The notes beneath the pieces were generated by a model. It was given only the letters and a program-made list of their open reading frames with translations, was not told the DNA's origin and searched no databases. From positions 124,001 through 188,000 of the forward strand of contig CALNYL010000013.1 of assembly GCA_942490775.1 (NCBI GenBank): a DNA stretch of 64,000 nucleotides, in the 5' to 3' direction. This DNA is from UBA6489 sp942490775. Lineage in GTDB: Bacteria; Patescibacteriota; Gracilibacteria; BD1-5; UBA6164. Of this stretch, positions 1-11,432 are shown piece after piece; the first letter of the stretch is position 1, and each line of letters starts with the position of its first letter. A program made the position numbers and the translations under genes.

Positions 1-1206
1 AATTATATAAAAAGAGATATAGATGATTTTAATAATGAATTATTAGACGATTGAAATATTTTTGATTATTTGTGATGAGAACTTATGTTTTCTTTCTGAT
101 GAATAGATCCTAGTATTTTAAATAGATGGGATGCTGATAAATTAGATGCTTTTATTGCTGTGGAGTTTACTAGTAAGATAAAGGCAAAAGAGTTTATTAG
201 TATTTTGAGAAAAAAGATAGCTGATGAGATGGGAGGTGGTTATGGGAGAGTTGAAGATTCATTAAGTTCTGCTTTAATGAAACCTATATCGGAAGAATAT
301 AATTGAAATACTATTTATATTATACCCTTTAAAGATTTTTTCTTCCCTATTACTTTCTACTATACTATTTTTGATAATTTTGTGTATGTGACTATAAGTA
401 AATGATCTGTGAAGTCTATAATAGATTATTCTGTTGTGGGGTGAGATGATAAGCAAAAATTTGTAGATAAATGATTAGATGGTGAAAAGATGTTTTATTG
501 ATTTATGGATGCTGATAAATTAAATCCTATTATAAAAGATTTTGCTTCTGGAACTTGAAGTACTCAGGAGGATTTGTATGTAGAGGCTATTACAAATAGG
601 GATATTAATATTTTAAATCCTTTGACTCTTGAGCTTTCTAAATATTATAGAGATGCTGAGTATGATAAGGTTTCATGAAGGAAATTGGTAAAGTATGAAA
701 ATGATATGTGATTTTTGAATATATTTTCAAGTGATTGAGAGCTTTATATAAAAATAGATAAATCTCACCTTAAAGGTTTAGATCCAGATGTAAGAGATGA
801 GATTGATAATTTACTTTCTGAAATATGAGAAGAGTATTTTTGAGAAAAGTGAGGTAAGTTAGTTGGTATACTTAACAAAGATGATTTATTTGAAAAACTT
901 TTAAAGGTTGATTTATTTAATAAAGTTATAAATTCCGATTTTTTAGAGAAGTTAATATTAAATACTTCTTTTGATTTGAATTTTTGAGATAATATGATTG
1001 AGTTTAGTTTTGCTTCTTTTGGAAAGAATTTTGAAGAAGCTGGGAAAAAAGATGAAGATGGTATTTGAAAAAAGATTGTTGATATTTTTTCTAGTGATGG
1101 AGAGGATGGTGGAAATAACTTTTTAATTTTTGGTGGATTGATTCTTTTTGTAATAATTGTGTTAGGAGGAGTTTTTGTGGCTAGGAGGAAGAAGAAAGAG
1201 GATTAG
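1..1206 (+). CDS. C-terminal part of a membrane-anchored protein, unrecognised
   Basis: The reading frame is open from the first base, so the start lies outside the window; about 401 codons are visible and end at TAG. Many glycines are TGA. The last 30 residues form one hydrophobic segment (LILFVIIVLGGVF) followed by a basic tail (ARRKKKED), as in a C-terminally anchored protein with most of its mass outside the cytoplasm. The body has no motif I recognise; it is rich in Asp, Phe and Lys. A strong hairpin terminator follows about 100 bases downstream. Function unknown. Confidence 0.75.
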
Positions 1207-1213
1207 GAGGAAT

Positions 1214-1288
1214 TTTATAATCCATCCTTGAATTATTCCTTGTAAGTTTTTATAATCCATCCCTGAATCTCTTCCTTTAAGGGGGCTA
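1214..1288. repeat. Family A palindromic repeat, two partial copies
   Basis: Two tandem half-copies of the intergenic family with the hallmark TATAATCCATCC...TGAAT and an interrupted CCTTTAAGGGGG stem. It sits directly after the stop codon of the preceding gene. Confidence 0.6.
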
Positions 1289-1309
1289 TGAAGTTTTAAA
1301 GCGATTCTT

Positions 1310-1350
1310 AAGAAAAAACTACATATTTTTATAATATGTAGTTTTTTCTT
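1310..1350. terminator. Hairpin terminator before the CRISPR leader
   Basis: Perfect 17-base arms (AAGAAAAAACTACATAT and its complement) around a 7-base loop, ending in a T-rich tract. It insulates the CRISPR locus from the upstream gene and could work in both directions. Confidence 0.85.
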
Positions 1351-1351
1351 A

Positions 1352-1623
1352 TTTGTATTTTTGTTTTACAAATTTTAGATTTTGTATACAATGTTTTTAG
1401 TTCATTAAAATAAACAGAACTTTTAATAAAAATTTTTATTAAAAGTGGAAGTTATATTGTGTGTTTTAAAACTAAATAGTTTTTTGAGGGTTTTAAATGA
1501 TTTTTGATGAAAAATTGTAAACCTAGGTCTTAATAAAATTAAGATGTGTTAGATAAGCTAAAAGTCATAAATTTGAAAGATAATTTATTTGTATCTTTTA
1601 GCTTTATTCTAGCCAAAAGTGCT
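1352..1623 (+). promoter_or_regulatory. CRISPR leader
   Basis: About 270 AT-rich non-coding bases lie between the terminator and the first repeat. They contain a hairpin at about 1420-1446 (ACTTTTAATAAA arms). The position follows from array polarity: repeats end in the GTAGAT stem immediately before each spacer, and the degenerate repeat is at the far right end, so the leader and promoter must be here. Confidence 0.65.
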
Positions 1624-4600
1624 ATTTAAAACCCCCAAGAAATTTCTACTTTTGTAGATTTTTTCTCTTCAACGAGGAAAATAAATATTTAAAACCCCCA
1701 AGAAATTTCTACTTTTGTAGATTAGAGCTCATAGCTCTTATAGCAGAAATTTAAAACCCCCAAGAAATTTCTACTTTTGTAGATAATTTAAAAAATACTC
1801 TAAATTTCAAATTTAAAACCCCCAAGAAATTTCTACTTTTGTAGATTTGTCTATGGCAGTAAAAATAATAAAATTTAAAACCCCCAAGAAATTTCTACTT
1901 TTGTAGATGGGTGGATTATTTTTGTGCCTATATTATTTAAAACCCCCAAGAAATTTCTACTTTTGTAGATAATGGAATAGCTTAGAAGACCTTAGAATTT
2001 AAAACCCCCAAGAAATTTCTACTTTTGTAGATTTTACTGCTTTAGCACCATCACTATTATTTAAAACCCCCAAGAAATTTCTACTTTTGTAGATTCAGGT
2101 TGTGCAGTTACTTCCTTATATAATTTAAAACCCCCAAGAAATTTCTACTTTTGTAGATAGATATGTATATTCTCTAATATGAGTAATTTAAAACCCCCAA
2201 GAAATTTCTACTTTTGTAGATGATCTTAATACAATACCATTACTCAAATTTAAAACCCCCAAGAAATTTCTACTTTTGTAGATATCACTCTATTTCCTCA
2301 CTATCTACTGATTTAAAACCCCCAAGAAATTTCTACTTTTGTAGATGAATGATTTCCTAAAAATAAAAAATTATTTAAAACCCCCAAGAAATTTCTACTT
2401 TTGTAGATATTTAACTTTTACTATGAAAAAAATATTTAAAACCCCCAAGAAATTTCTACTTTTGTAGATTTAAATAAGTTTTTTATTCCTAACGATATTT
2501 AAAACCCCCAAGAAATTTCTACTTTTGTAGATTTCCGTTTATTGCTGTAGTTCAAGCCTATTTAAAACCCCCAAGAAATTTCTACTTTTGTAGATAGTTG
2601 TTTTAATATTTTAGTTTTCATATTTAAAACCCCCAAGAAATTTCTACTTTTGTAGATGATGGGCTTCATAATTAGCATCAAATGCATTTAAAACCCCCAA
2701 GAAATTTCTACTTTTGTAGATTTCTATTATGGGGATTAATAAATCATATTTAAAACCCCCAAGAAATTTCTACTTTTGTAGATATTATTTTTGCATCTGG
2801 TTTCATAATATTTAAAACCCCCAAGAAATTTCTACTTTTGTAGATAAGTTTTTCTACAAAAATATCATCGGATTTAAAACCCCCAAGAAATTTCTACTTT
2901 TGTAGATATTTTTCAAGCAGTAGCTATAAAATATTTAAAACCCCCAAGAAATTTCTACTTTTGTAGATAGATTCTGCAAAAATCTTGTTTTTATATATTT
3001 AAAACCCCCAAGAAATTTCTACTTTTGTAGATTTATAATAATTTAATGCTTTTAATAAAATTTAAAACCCCCAAGAAATTTCTACTTTTGTAGATTCATA
3101 AAAGATTGTTTACTCACTTCTATTTAAAACCCCCAAGAAATTTCTACTTTTGTAGATTTCAACTTTTTTTACAGCTTTCTTTTTATTTAAAACCCCCAAG
3201 AAATTTCTACTTTTGTAGATATAACTATCCACTTTCCAGTATCAAATCATTTAAAACCCCCAAGAAATTTCTACTTTTGTAGATAAATATCTTAATTCTA
3301 GTCATTATCCATTTAAAACCCCCAAGAAATTTCTACTTTTGTAGATTAATAAATTTAAATGATAAATTTGAGATTTAAAACCCCCAAGAAATTTCTACTT
3401 TTGTAGATACGGGGGTGGATATAGACCCTACCCCTGATTTAAAACCCCCAAGAAATTTCTACTTTTGTAGATAACCCCCGCTAAAGGGCTGTTAAGCTAT
3501 TTAAAACCCCCAAGAAATTTCTACTTTTGTAGATGCAATTTGAACTTCTTTCCTTCTTCAAATTTAAAACCCCCAAGAAATTTCTACTTTTGTAGATGAT
3601 TATGTGATTGATTTTTTGAAAAATATTTAAAACCCCCAAGAAATTTCTACTTTTGTAGATTTTTGATGTTTTTTTCTTCATTAGAATTTAAAACCCCCAA
3701 GAAATTTCTACTTTTGTAGATTTTTTTCTTCTGTTTCTTCTTGTGTTTATTTAAAACCCCCAAGAAATTTCTACTTTTGTAGATTCAATATTATTGTATA
3801 TGGAAAATGAGATTTAAAACCCCCAAGAAATTTCTACTTTTGTAGATAATTACTACTTCTAAAGTTTCTTTATATTTAAAACCCCCAAGAAATTTCTACT
3901 TTTGTAGATGGGTAGGTAAGACCTACCATGCCAAAAATTTAAAACCCCCAAGAAATTTCTACTTTTGTAGATGCTAGAGTAGTTGTAAACCTTGTCTTAT
4001 TTAAAACCCCCAAGAAATTTCTACTTTTGTAGATAAAAAATCATCAATTTGAACAATAAAATTTAAAACCCCCAAGAAATTTCTACTTTTGTAGATAAAG
4101 AAATCTTTACTTTACTTTACTTTATTTAAAACCCCCAAGAAATTTCTACTTTTGTAGATCATATCCAAGAATGGCTGGATGAACAAATTTAAAACCCCCA
4201 AGAAATTTCTACTTTTGTAGATTTCAATTCTGCCAATCATCATCAGCAAATTTAAAACCCCCAAGAAATTTCTACTTTTGTAGATGCTTTGGGGAGAAAA
4301 TCTATTCGCTAATTTAAAACCCCCAAGAAATTTCTACTTTTGTAGATGCGATTATTGAAAGGTTACAACGATTATTTAAAACCCCCAAGAAATTTCTACT
4401 TTTGTAGATTAACCTCGCCAGTTTGACCGACCTTGACATTTAAAACCCCCAAGAAATTTCTACTTTTGTAGATAAAAAGTCAAACCTTAGATGTAAGGAT
4501 TTAAAACCCCCAAGAAATTTCTACTTTTGTAGATGTATATCTTACATTTCACATTTTGTATTTAAAACCCCCAAGAAATTTCTACTTTTGTAGATGTAGA

Positions 4601-5344
4601 GATTGTGTGGATAGTTGATATAATTTAAAACCCCCAAGAAATTTCTACTTTTGTAGATAAGTTTCCTCTTATAGGTCTACTTACTATTTAAAACCCCCAA
4701 GAAATTTCTACTTTTGTAGATATTTCAATATGTGAAGAAGTCCTCAACATTTAAAACCCCCAAGAAATTTCTACTTTTGTAGATTTCAATACCGAAAAAG
4801 AAGTGAAAGTTATTTAAAACCCCCAAGAAATTTCTACTTTTGTAGATGATTTAGTTTTGAAATATTTAACTATTATTTAAAACCCCCAAGAAATTTCTAC
4901 TTTTGTAGATATGGGTGTTCACATAGAAGGTTGAAAATTTAAAACCCCCAAGAAATTTCTACTTTTGTAGATGATAATATAACCACCACTGAAGAGTAAT
5001 TTAAAACCCCCAAGAAATTTCTACTTTTGTAGATCGGTCCGTTTGGGGGCGGGAAGACCCATTTAAAACCCCCAAGAAATTTCTACTTTTGTAGATATTC
5101 TGTTGAGATGATTCATGTATTCATTTAAAACCCCCAAGAAATTTCTACTTTTGTAGATAATTCTATCTCAGTCTCCTTAGAGGATTTAAAACCCCCAAGA
5201 AATTTCTACTTTTGTAGATATTATTGTTGTTTCACTTTTTGTTTTATTTAAAACCCCCAAGAAATTTCTACTTTTGTAGATTTCATTACATGAATAACTA
5301 CAATAGTTATTTAAAACCCCCAAGAAATTTCTACTGGGGATTTT
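1624..5344 (+). CRISPR. Type V CRISPR array, 60 repeats and 59 spacers
   Basis: The 36-base repeat begins ATTTAAAACCCCCAAG and ends AATTTCTACTTTTGTAGAT, the Cas12a-type processing hairpin (TCTAC-TTTT-GTAGA). I counted 60 repeat starts from 1624 to 5309. Period is 61-64 bases, giving 25-28 base spacers. The repeats look invariant except the last (5309), which keeps 26 bases and then loses the loop and 3' stem (CTACTGGGGA). All spacers look different. Most are AT-rich, but those at 3409-3436, 3473-3498, 4410-4437 and 5035-5060 are clearly richer in G+C. Downstream genes encode two type V effectors, and cas4-cas1-cas2 lie 17 kb away. This is the only array in the window. Confidence 0.98.
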
Positions 5345-5374
5345 TAAAAAAAATATTGAGAGCTTTTTTTCAAA

Positions 5375-5395
5375 GGGTTAAAACCCTCTGTTGAC
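5375..5395. repeat. Short repeat D, copy 1
   Basis: GGGTTAAAACCCTCTGTTGAC contains the small palindrome GGGTTAAAACCC. It recurs with one mismatch at 39834-39854. Meaning unknown. Confidence 0.5.
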
Positions 5396-5448
5396 AAAGT
5401 TAATTATTCACTTTAGGGAAAATTATAAAAAACAGTTTGATAAAAATA

Positions 5449-5486
5449 AAAAAAATCTATAATAATTTTGTTATAGATTTTTTTTA
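5449..5486. terminator. Hairpin terminator after the array
   Basis: Arms AAAAAATCTATAA / TTATAGATTTTTT followed by a T tract, 20 bases before the start of the effector gene. It suggests the effector has its own promoter or a leaderless transcript, and that array transcription ends here. Confidence 0.75.
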
Positions 5487-5506
5487 TTTTCTAAAATTTT
5501 TGCATT

Positions 5507-8500
5507 ATGGAGAGTTTTAAATACAAACTAAACAAAAATATTAATTTATGAATAGTTGAAGATTATAATTTAACTGATTTAAAAGAAAATAAAGTGAAAA
5601 TATTTTGACTAGAAATAGAACTAGAAAAAACAGAAACAAATCAAAATAGAAACATTGAGAAAAAACAAATAAATAAACTAAAAGAAATATTTTGGATAAT
5701 AGAAAACCACTTAAACACTATTCTCAAATATGAGAAATTTTTTAAATATAGCTTTGAATGAATATTTTATTACACGGAAAGAAAAAAGTTAGCACAAAAC
5801 AAAGTTTCAGAAGAAATTGTAAACAGTAAAATACTTAACAAATATAGAGAACTATTTAGAAACTTTAGCAAAAATGTTTATTTCTTATGAAAACATTCAG
5901 AAACACCAGAGGAAAATTTAGAAAGACTAAGCAATATACTAAAAACTATCAGATATTTGAAATACGATTTAGAACAACTAAATTTATTTATAGAAAATTT
6001 TAATTATCACTGAAACAATGAAAAAAAGAAAAAATCAGTAGAAACTTTTAAAAAACAATCAAAAAATATAAAAACTTTTTCAGAAAATATTTTAAAATAC
6101 TACTCAAAAAAATCAGGAAAATGAGAAGAAAAATTTAAAGTAGCTCTAAATCCTGCTATTTTAAATACAAATCCAGAAATAAATAAAGAATTTAAAATTA
6201 ATGAATGAGAACTAGAAGCATTAGAAAAAGAAGTTAAAGTTTTAGAAAATAAAAATAATGAAAATAAAAAAACAAAAATGGAGTTTTTAGAGTATTTAGA
6301 TTCTTATATGAACTACATACTTTATGAAAAATGATTTTTTGATAAAACAAAAAATAAAGTTTGGTATCAACATTGTAAAGATGTATTTAATGATATAAAC
6401 GATACAATTGTAAAGCTAAATAAAAAAGAAATAGATTTTCATAAATCAACTTTTTCATATGAATATATATGTGATTTTTTAAGAAAAAATCCTATAAAAA
6501 TCAACTATTATTATGATGTTTACTTTGATAAAGATATAAAATCAGAACTTTTAAAACAAAATTATAATGGTGACTTAAAAAAACTTTTAGAATCTAGAAA
6601 AGATATACAAATAAATTGAAGAACTCTAAATGTTGAAATATATAATTTTGCTCAAATAAATACCTTAAAATATGAATTGCTTTGGGAAAAAATAGACTTG
6701 AAAGAAAAATGAAGAGATTACAAAAAGCTTTCTGAATATATAAAAATAGTAAAATGAGAAATAAATACAAGATTGAAAAAATGAAAGTATTGAAAATTTA
6801 TTTGATTTAGTTGAAATAAAATAAAAGTAGCTCAAGATTTTTCACAAAAGAAAAATGAATATTTAAACAAATCTAATTTTGATAAAGAACTAAAATCTTA
6901 CAATAAATTTTGATATTTAATAAAATGAGAAAACAGAGTATTTTTATATTTATTAGACAAGAAAAATATAACAGAAACCCACAAAGGATTTAATTATGAA
7001 ATAGCTAAAAAAGAAATAGAAAAATATAAAGATGAGAATTCTAATAACAAAGCCTTTATTTTTCAATCACTAACTTTAAAATGATTAACAAAACTAGTAT
7101 TTATAAAAAATGCCTTTGAAAAAGATTTTGAAAATAACGATAAAGTTATTTATAAAATTTATAAGGAAAAATCTTATGCCGAAAAGAGGAATTGAATCAA
7201 TAATAATTGATACAGAGAAAATTTAGAAAAATATATAAATTTGCTTTTAGATTGTTTAAAGTCTGAGAAATGAAAAAAACTTTTTGACTATGTAAAAACT
7301 GAACAACTAAAAAAATCTTGAGAATATAAAAATCTCATAGAATTTGAAAAAGATTTATTGAAAGTATCTTACAAAGCCAAACAAATAAAAGTTGATATAT
7401 CAAAAATCAAAGATAACCTTTTAGAAAATGAATATTTTTTAGAGTTAGATATAGTAAACAGAAGATTTGAAGAAAATAATGAAAAACCAAAATTAAAAAG
7501 ACAAAATGATATAAAAATATTTTATGAATTCCTAGACTCTATTTGAAAAGAAAATAATTATGAAAATTTAAGAATATTACCTGAAATAAAGCTTTATCTA
7601 AGTACAAAACTGAGAGAAGAAAATAAAGATGAAAAAGATAAAAGAAAAGTTATAAAAACAAATGGAAAAGAATATTACAGAAAGCAAAGGCTTTATAGAA
7701 ACAAACTTACTGCTTCTTTCTTGTTTGAATACAATCCTTTAGAAATAAATAAAACACCTGAACACATAAAAAGAGAAAAAGAAAAATACTTTAGAAAAGT
7801 CATACAACAATATGAAAAAAATGGTAATTTCAATATATTTTGAATAGATGTTTGAGAAAATGAGTTTGCTACACTAGGAATTTATGATCAAAATTTGAAG
7901 CCTAAATGAATTAATTATATTATTAATAAGGATACAGAAGAAGAAAAAACATTAAATGAACAAATTGTAGATTTAACAGATTTGAAACTTGAAAATTGAG
8001 AGATAATAAAAAAAGACTCAAAAAATTCTGAAAAATATAAATTCTTTAAAACATTTTATGAGCAAATTATTCGTTATCAAATAGTTCTAAGAGATGTACT
8101 AAATGAAATTTGAGAAATTGAGATGAAAAGAGAAAATTTTCAAAATATAGAAAATAAAATTTCAAGGTCTGTAGATAATGAATTAAAAGAAAAATTTAAA
8201 TTTCAAAAAGATAATAGTGAGTATCTAAAAAAATTCTTTCCTATCTTTGTTGATGAAAAAGAATATAATTTTTCTTGATTAAAAATATTTATCTTTGATT
8301 TTATAAAAAACAAAGAGTGAGAAAATTTTAACATAATGGAATATTATGGTGAAATATTCAAACAACTTGAAATGGCAAAGGCTATAAACTTTAAAAATGC
8401 TTTTGGTTCAAACTTTGTATGAGTTATAAAACACTTGTTAAAAGAAAATCCTTGAATTATAGTATTTGAGAACTTGTGGAACAATAAAGAATATGATTTT

Positions 8501-8965
8501 ACACATATTATAAGCAGACAAGAATTTGAAAACCTATCAAGTAAAGATAGAAACATAATGAAGTCTTTTTGAAGCTATGTTTGAAACTATATTTTTAACT
8601 CTATTTCAACCAGTTTAAGTAAAGTATTTGAAAATGGAGAAGTTAAACAATACATATATTTTGATAAGAATATAACAAATACTTTAAATTCTAAAGATTT
8701 ATGTTGATCAAATGGAATAATTTTTTGGATAGAAGCAGAGTGAACGAGTGTAATATGTCCAAAATGTGAAAATAAAATTTTTAGAAATAAAAGAAATTGA
8801 AAGGTTTTACATGATGATAAGGCTCCTGCAAAAGATAACTGTGATTTCTTTATTGATGAAATAAATAATATTTCATATAAATATAATGATATTGAATTTA
8901 AAAATTGAGATCAGTTAGCTACCTATAATATAGCCAAAAGATGAATTGAGCTTTTAAAAAAATAA
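5507..8965 (+). CDS. cas12a2: Type V effector nuclease, Cas12a2-like
   Basis: A 1152-aa protein encoded right after the array. Three RuvC motifs are visible: RuvC-I FGIDVGENE with the acidic residue at 781, RuvC-II IIVFENL with Glu at 988, and RuvC-III GDQLATYNIAKRG with Asp at 1135. Between II and III, where Cas12a has its Nuc domain, there is instead a zinc-ribbon-like stretch (GTSVICPKCE, Cys 1084/1087, further Cys nearby). The N-terminal 750 residues are helical and lysine-rich and lack the canonical Cas12a start. Known family facts: Cas12a2 is about 1.2 kaa, has a zinc ribbon in place of Nuc, co-occurs with Cas12a and shares its crRNA; it is an RNA-triggered, collateral nuclease giving abortive defence. 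All of these fit, but the assignment is by inference. Alternative: another Cas12 subtype. It uses TGA glycines throughout. Confidence 0.7.
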
Positions 8966-8986
8966 TATTTCTTAACATAAAATAAA

Positions 8987-9382
8987 ATGATTAATCTTAC
9001 AACACTTTTACCATTAGCAAAACCAATAATAGAACATTTATTAAAAAAACTAGATAAAACAAACAAATCAAAACTAGAAAGTTTACTAAAAATATTATGA
9101 GAACTTTGAGAACTAGAAGATATTTTAAAACAAGCAAAACCTTGAACTTGAATAATATTACAAGTAAGTTGATGAAGAAAAATTGAAGTAATAAAGCTAA
9201 CAGATGAAGAAAAAGAAAATTTTACAAAACTAGTAAACAACTTCAAAGAAGATTTTCAGAAATGGCACAAAGATAACCATTCTTTCTTTATGACATTTTG
9301 AGAAAAAGCTAGAGATTGAGTTTATAAGGTAAATAACTTTTTTCACATAATCATAAAATCTACTCAGAACAAGATTTTATAA
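8987..9382 (+). CDS. Small protein downstream of the effector, apparently frameshifted
   Basis: Begins 21 bases after the effector stop, so probably co-transcribed. The frame gives 131 aa: an amphipathic helical N-terminus (LLPLAKPIIEHLLKKL), a Gly-rich turn (QVSGGRKIEV) and a charged C-terminal half. Near 9338 the coding signal jumps to the -1 frame at a run of six T. That frame continues to TAA at 9448-9450 with plausible protein (YSEQDFIKIFKRRNELLEGL), which would give about 154 aa. Either a mutation, a sequencing error or programmed slippage. No family recognised; an accessory role next to Cas12a2 is only suggested by position. Confidence 0.6.
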
Positions 9383-9450
9383 AAATTTTTAAAAGAAGAA
9401 ATGAGTTATTAGAAGGCTTAAAAGATGAAATTTCTAAAACTCAAAGCTAA

Positions 9451-9696
9451 TTTTTATAAAATATATTCTTCAAAATTTCAAAAAAAAGTAAATATAGTTG
9501 CTAAACAAAGAGCTTTAGCCCTTTAAGATAAACAAACACCCCCACACCCTAATATCTTCATTACTATTTTCTACATTTGAATTAAACAAATAATATATTT
9601 TAAATTCTAATTTTCTAAGAAGACTTAGTATAGTTCAAAAAATCTTTTGTTTAAATGAAAAAAATCCAAAGATAAATTATTTTAAAAAACTCTTTT
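9451..9696. other. Intergenic region between convergent genes
   Basis: About 245 AT-rich bases between a plus-strand and a minus-strand gene. I see no ORF, clear hairpin terminator or repeat copy. Confidence 0.5.
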
Positions 9697-11343
9697 TTAA
9701 TTTCCCTTTACTCTAAAAATTATATTATCTAAAATATTTGGCAACTTCTTTACAAAAAAAGGTCTTATATTAATTTTAACATGACTTACCTTCTTATCAT
9801 TTAAAAGTAATTTTATAGCCTCATTTTTATTCAATCAAACAATCCTATTTTTCAGTTTACCAATATAACTATCTTGATTATTATCAAAATTATAAGATAC
9901 TAAATAACTAATAGACACAGTCGCTTTTATTTTCATAGGATTAGTTGACCTATCTATCTGCTCTGAAATCCTTAGAGAATTTTCATCTATCCTTAACATA
10001 TTCTCAGATCATATCAATATACTATTATCTATAGTACTCTTTAGCTTATCTAAAACCTTTCTTTTATCATATATATATGCACTAACTCTAATAGTTCAAT
10101 TCAACTCAAAACTATCCACCCTTTTCCCAGCTACAATTTCTTCTATATTTAAAATCCTAAAATTATCGTATTTTATTACATCATTAACTCATAAAATTTC
10201 AAAACTTGTTGCTTTATTTATAAAATTATTTTCAGCAATTTTATTCCTTAATTCATTTAATCATTTTATTTCTAGTTCATTTTTTAAAATATCTGTACTA
10301 TTCTTTATATCTGATTCAAGTATAATTTTCTGATAATCATTACTTCATCAATCCATATCAGTTGAAGTAATAGCAAAAACTTTTTCCCTATATTCTTCAT
10401 CTAATCATGGTACAGTCAATTTTACTCACTTTCATATATTTCACCTTTCTCATAAAAATCTTCATTGATTATCATATGTTTGAGCTATTACTTCAATGGT
10501 TTGTTCTCATGGAATTACACTTCCAGAGGAACTTAATTTACTTGGAGGTATGATTATCAAAGTTTTACTCTCATAAACTATTCAACTAGCAGTTTCTATT
10601 CTTGTTTTTGGTTTTAATTTAAATTCCTCTGGATATGAATTAAAAAATATAACTTTTCATTCTGCTTTTTTTGTACTACTTGGGTCTATTCCTGTTGCTG
10701 AAAACTTTTTTTTGATATTTATAATTTTTGACTCAGGCCTTAATTCTATGTATTTACTTCACATTATATCATCTCAATTTGATTTTTCTTGAAATATAAA
10801 GTTTTTTGATTTTATTCTAATATCAACTTCAGGAGTAATTTCCACTGTTGCCTTATTAACAGCAAAATAAAATATAAACAAAAACAGAAATACAGTTATA
10901 AAAAGTGAGAAAAGAAAAAATCATAAATTAGATTTACTATCGCTTTTTTTTCTATATCTACTGATAGAGTTTATATTTCTATTAAATAATATTACATCAA
11001 GAAATTCTCTAAAATATTTCTTTGTAATGTATTTTAAATATTCTGAAAAAGTAAAATTATGCTTCAGTAAATTTTGTTTAAAATCCGCTCTCTCAAAAAA
11101 ATCCTTATCTTTTATTATAGAATATTCTATTCAAAGAGGTTTTCATATTTTCCTTGAAGTTAAATCATTTGTAACTATTGTAAGAGATTTATCACTATAC
11201 TTATTTTTTAATATTTTTAATGATAAGTAGTTATGTAATATTGGATGTCAAAAAGGAAAATCTAATACAATATTTTCCTTTTTAGATTCTTTTATTTTAA
11301 TTACAATATCTAAAAGTGTATCTCTTGTTGTTATTTTTATCAT
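9697..11343 (-). CDS. Baseplate J-like membrane protein
   Basis: 548 aa. Residues 1-70 resemble the N-terminal nucleotide-binding-like domain seen in Patescibacterial proteins of this kind (ENIVLDFPFGHPIL, SLTIVTNDLTSRKIG). A basic stretch (RYRKKSDSKS) precedes a single membrane helix at about 145-165 (FFLFSLFITVFLFLFIFYFA). The remainder is beta-rich and carries the Baseplate_J-type signature: ATG...EGKVIFFNS, KTRIETASGIVYES, IPGEQTIEVIA. In contractile tails this family is a wedge protein; in these tiny bacteria its role is unknown, and the membrane anchor suggests a cell-surface function. Converges on the effector operon. Confidence 0.65.
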
Positions 11344-11432
11344 AGATTTTTTTATAAAGCACTTGTATTTTGCTCAAATTTTATATAATTTTACAAGTTA
11401 AACAAATTTTTTTTTAATATTTTATTAAAACT

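Noticed and set aside
3481..3681. Open frame across several CRISPR repeats encoding a repeated peptide
   Set aside because: It follows the repeat period and has no start context; it is an artefact of the array.
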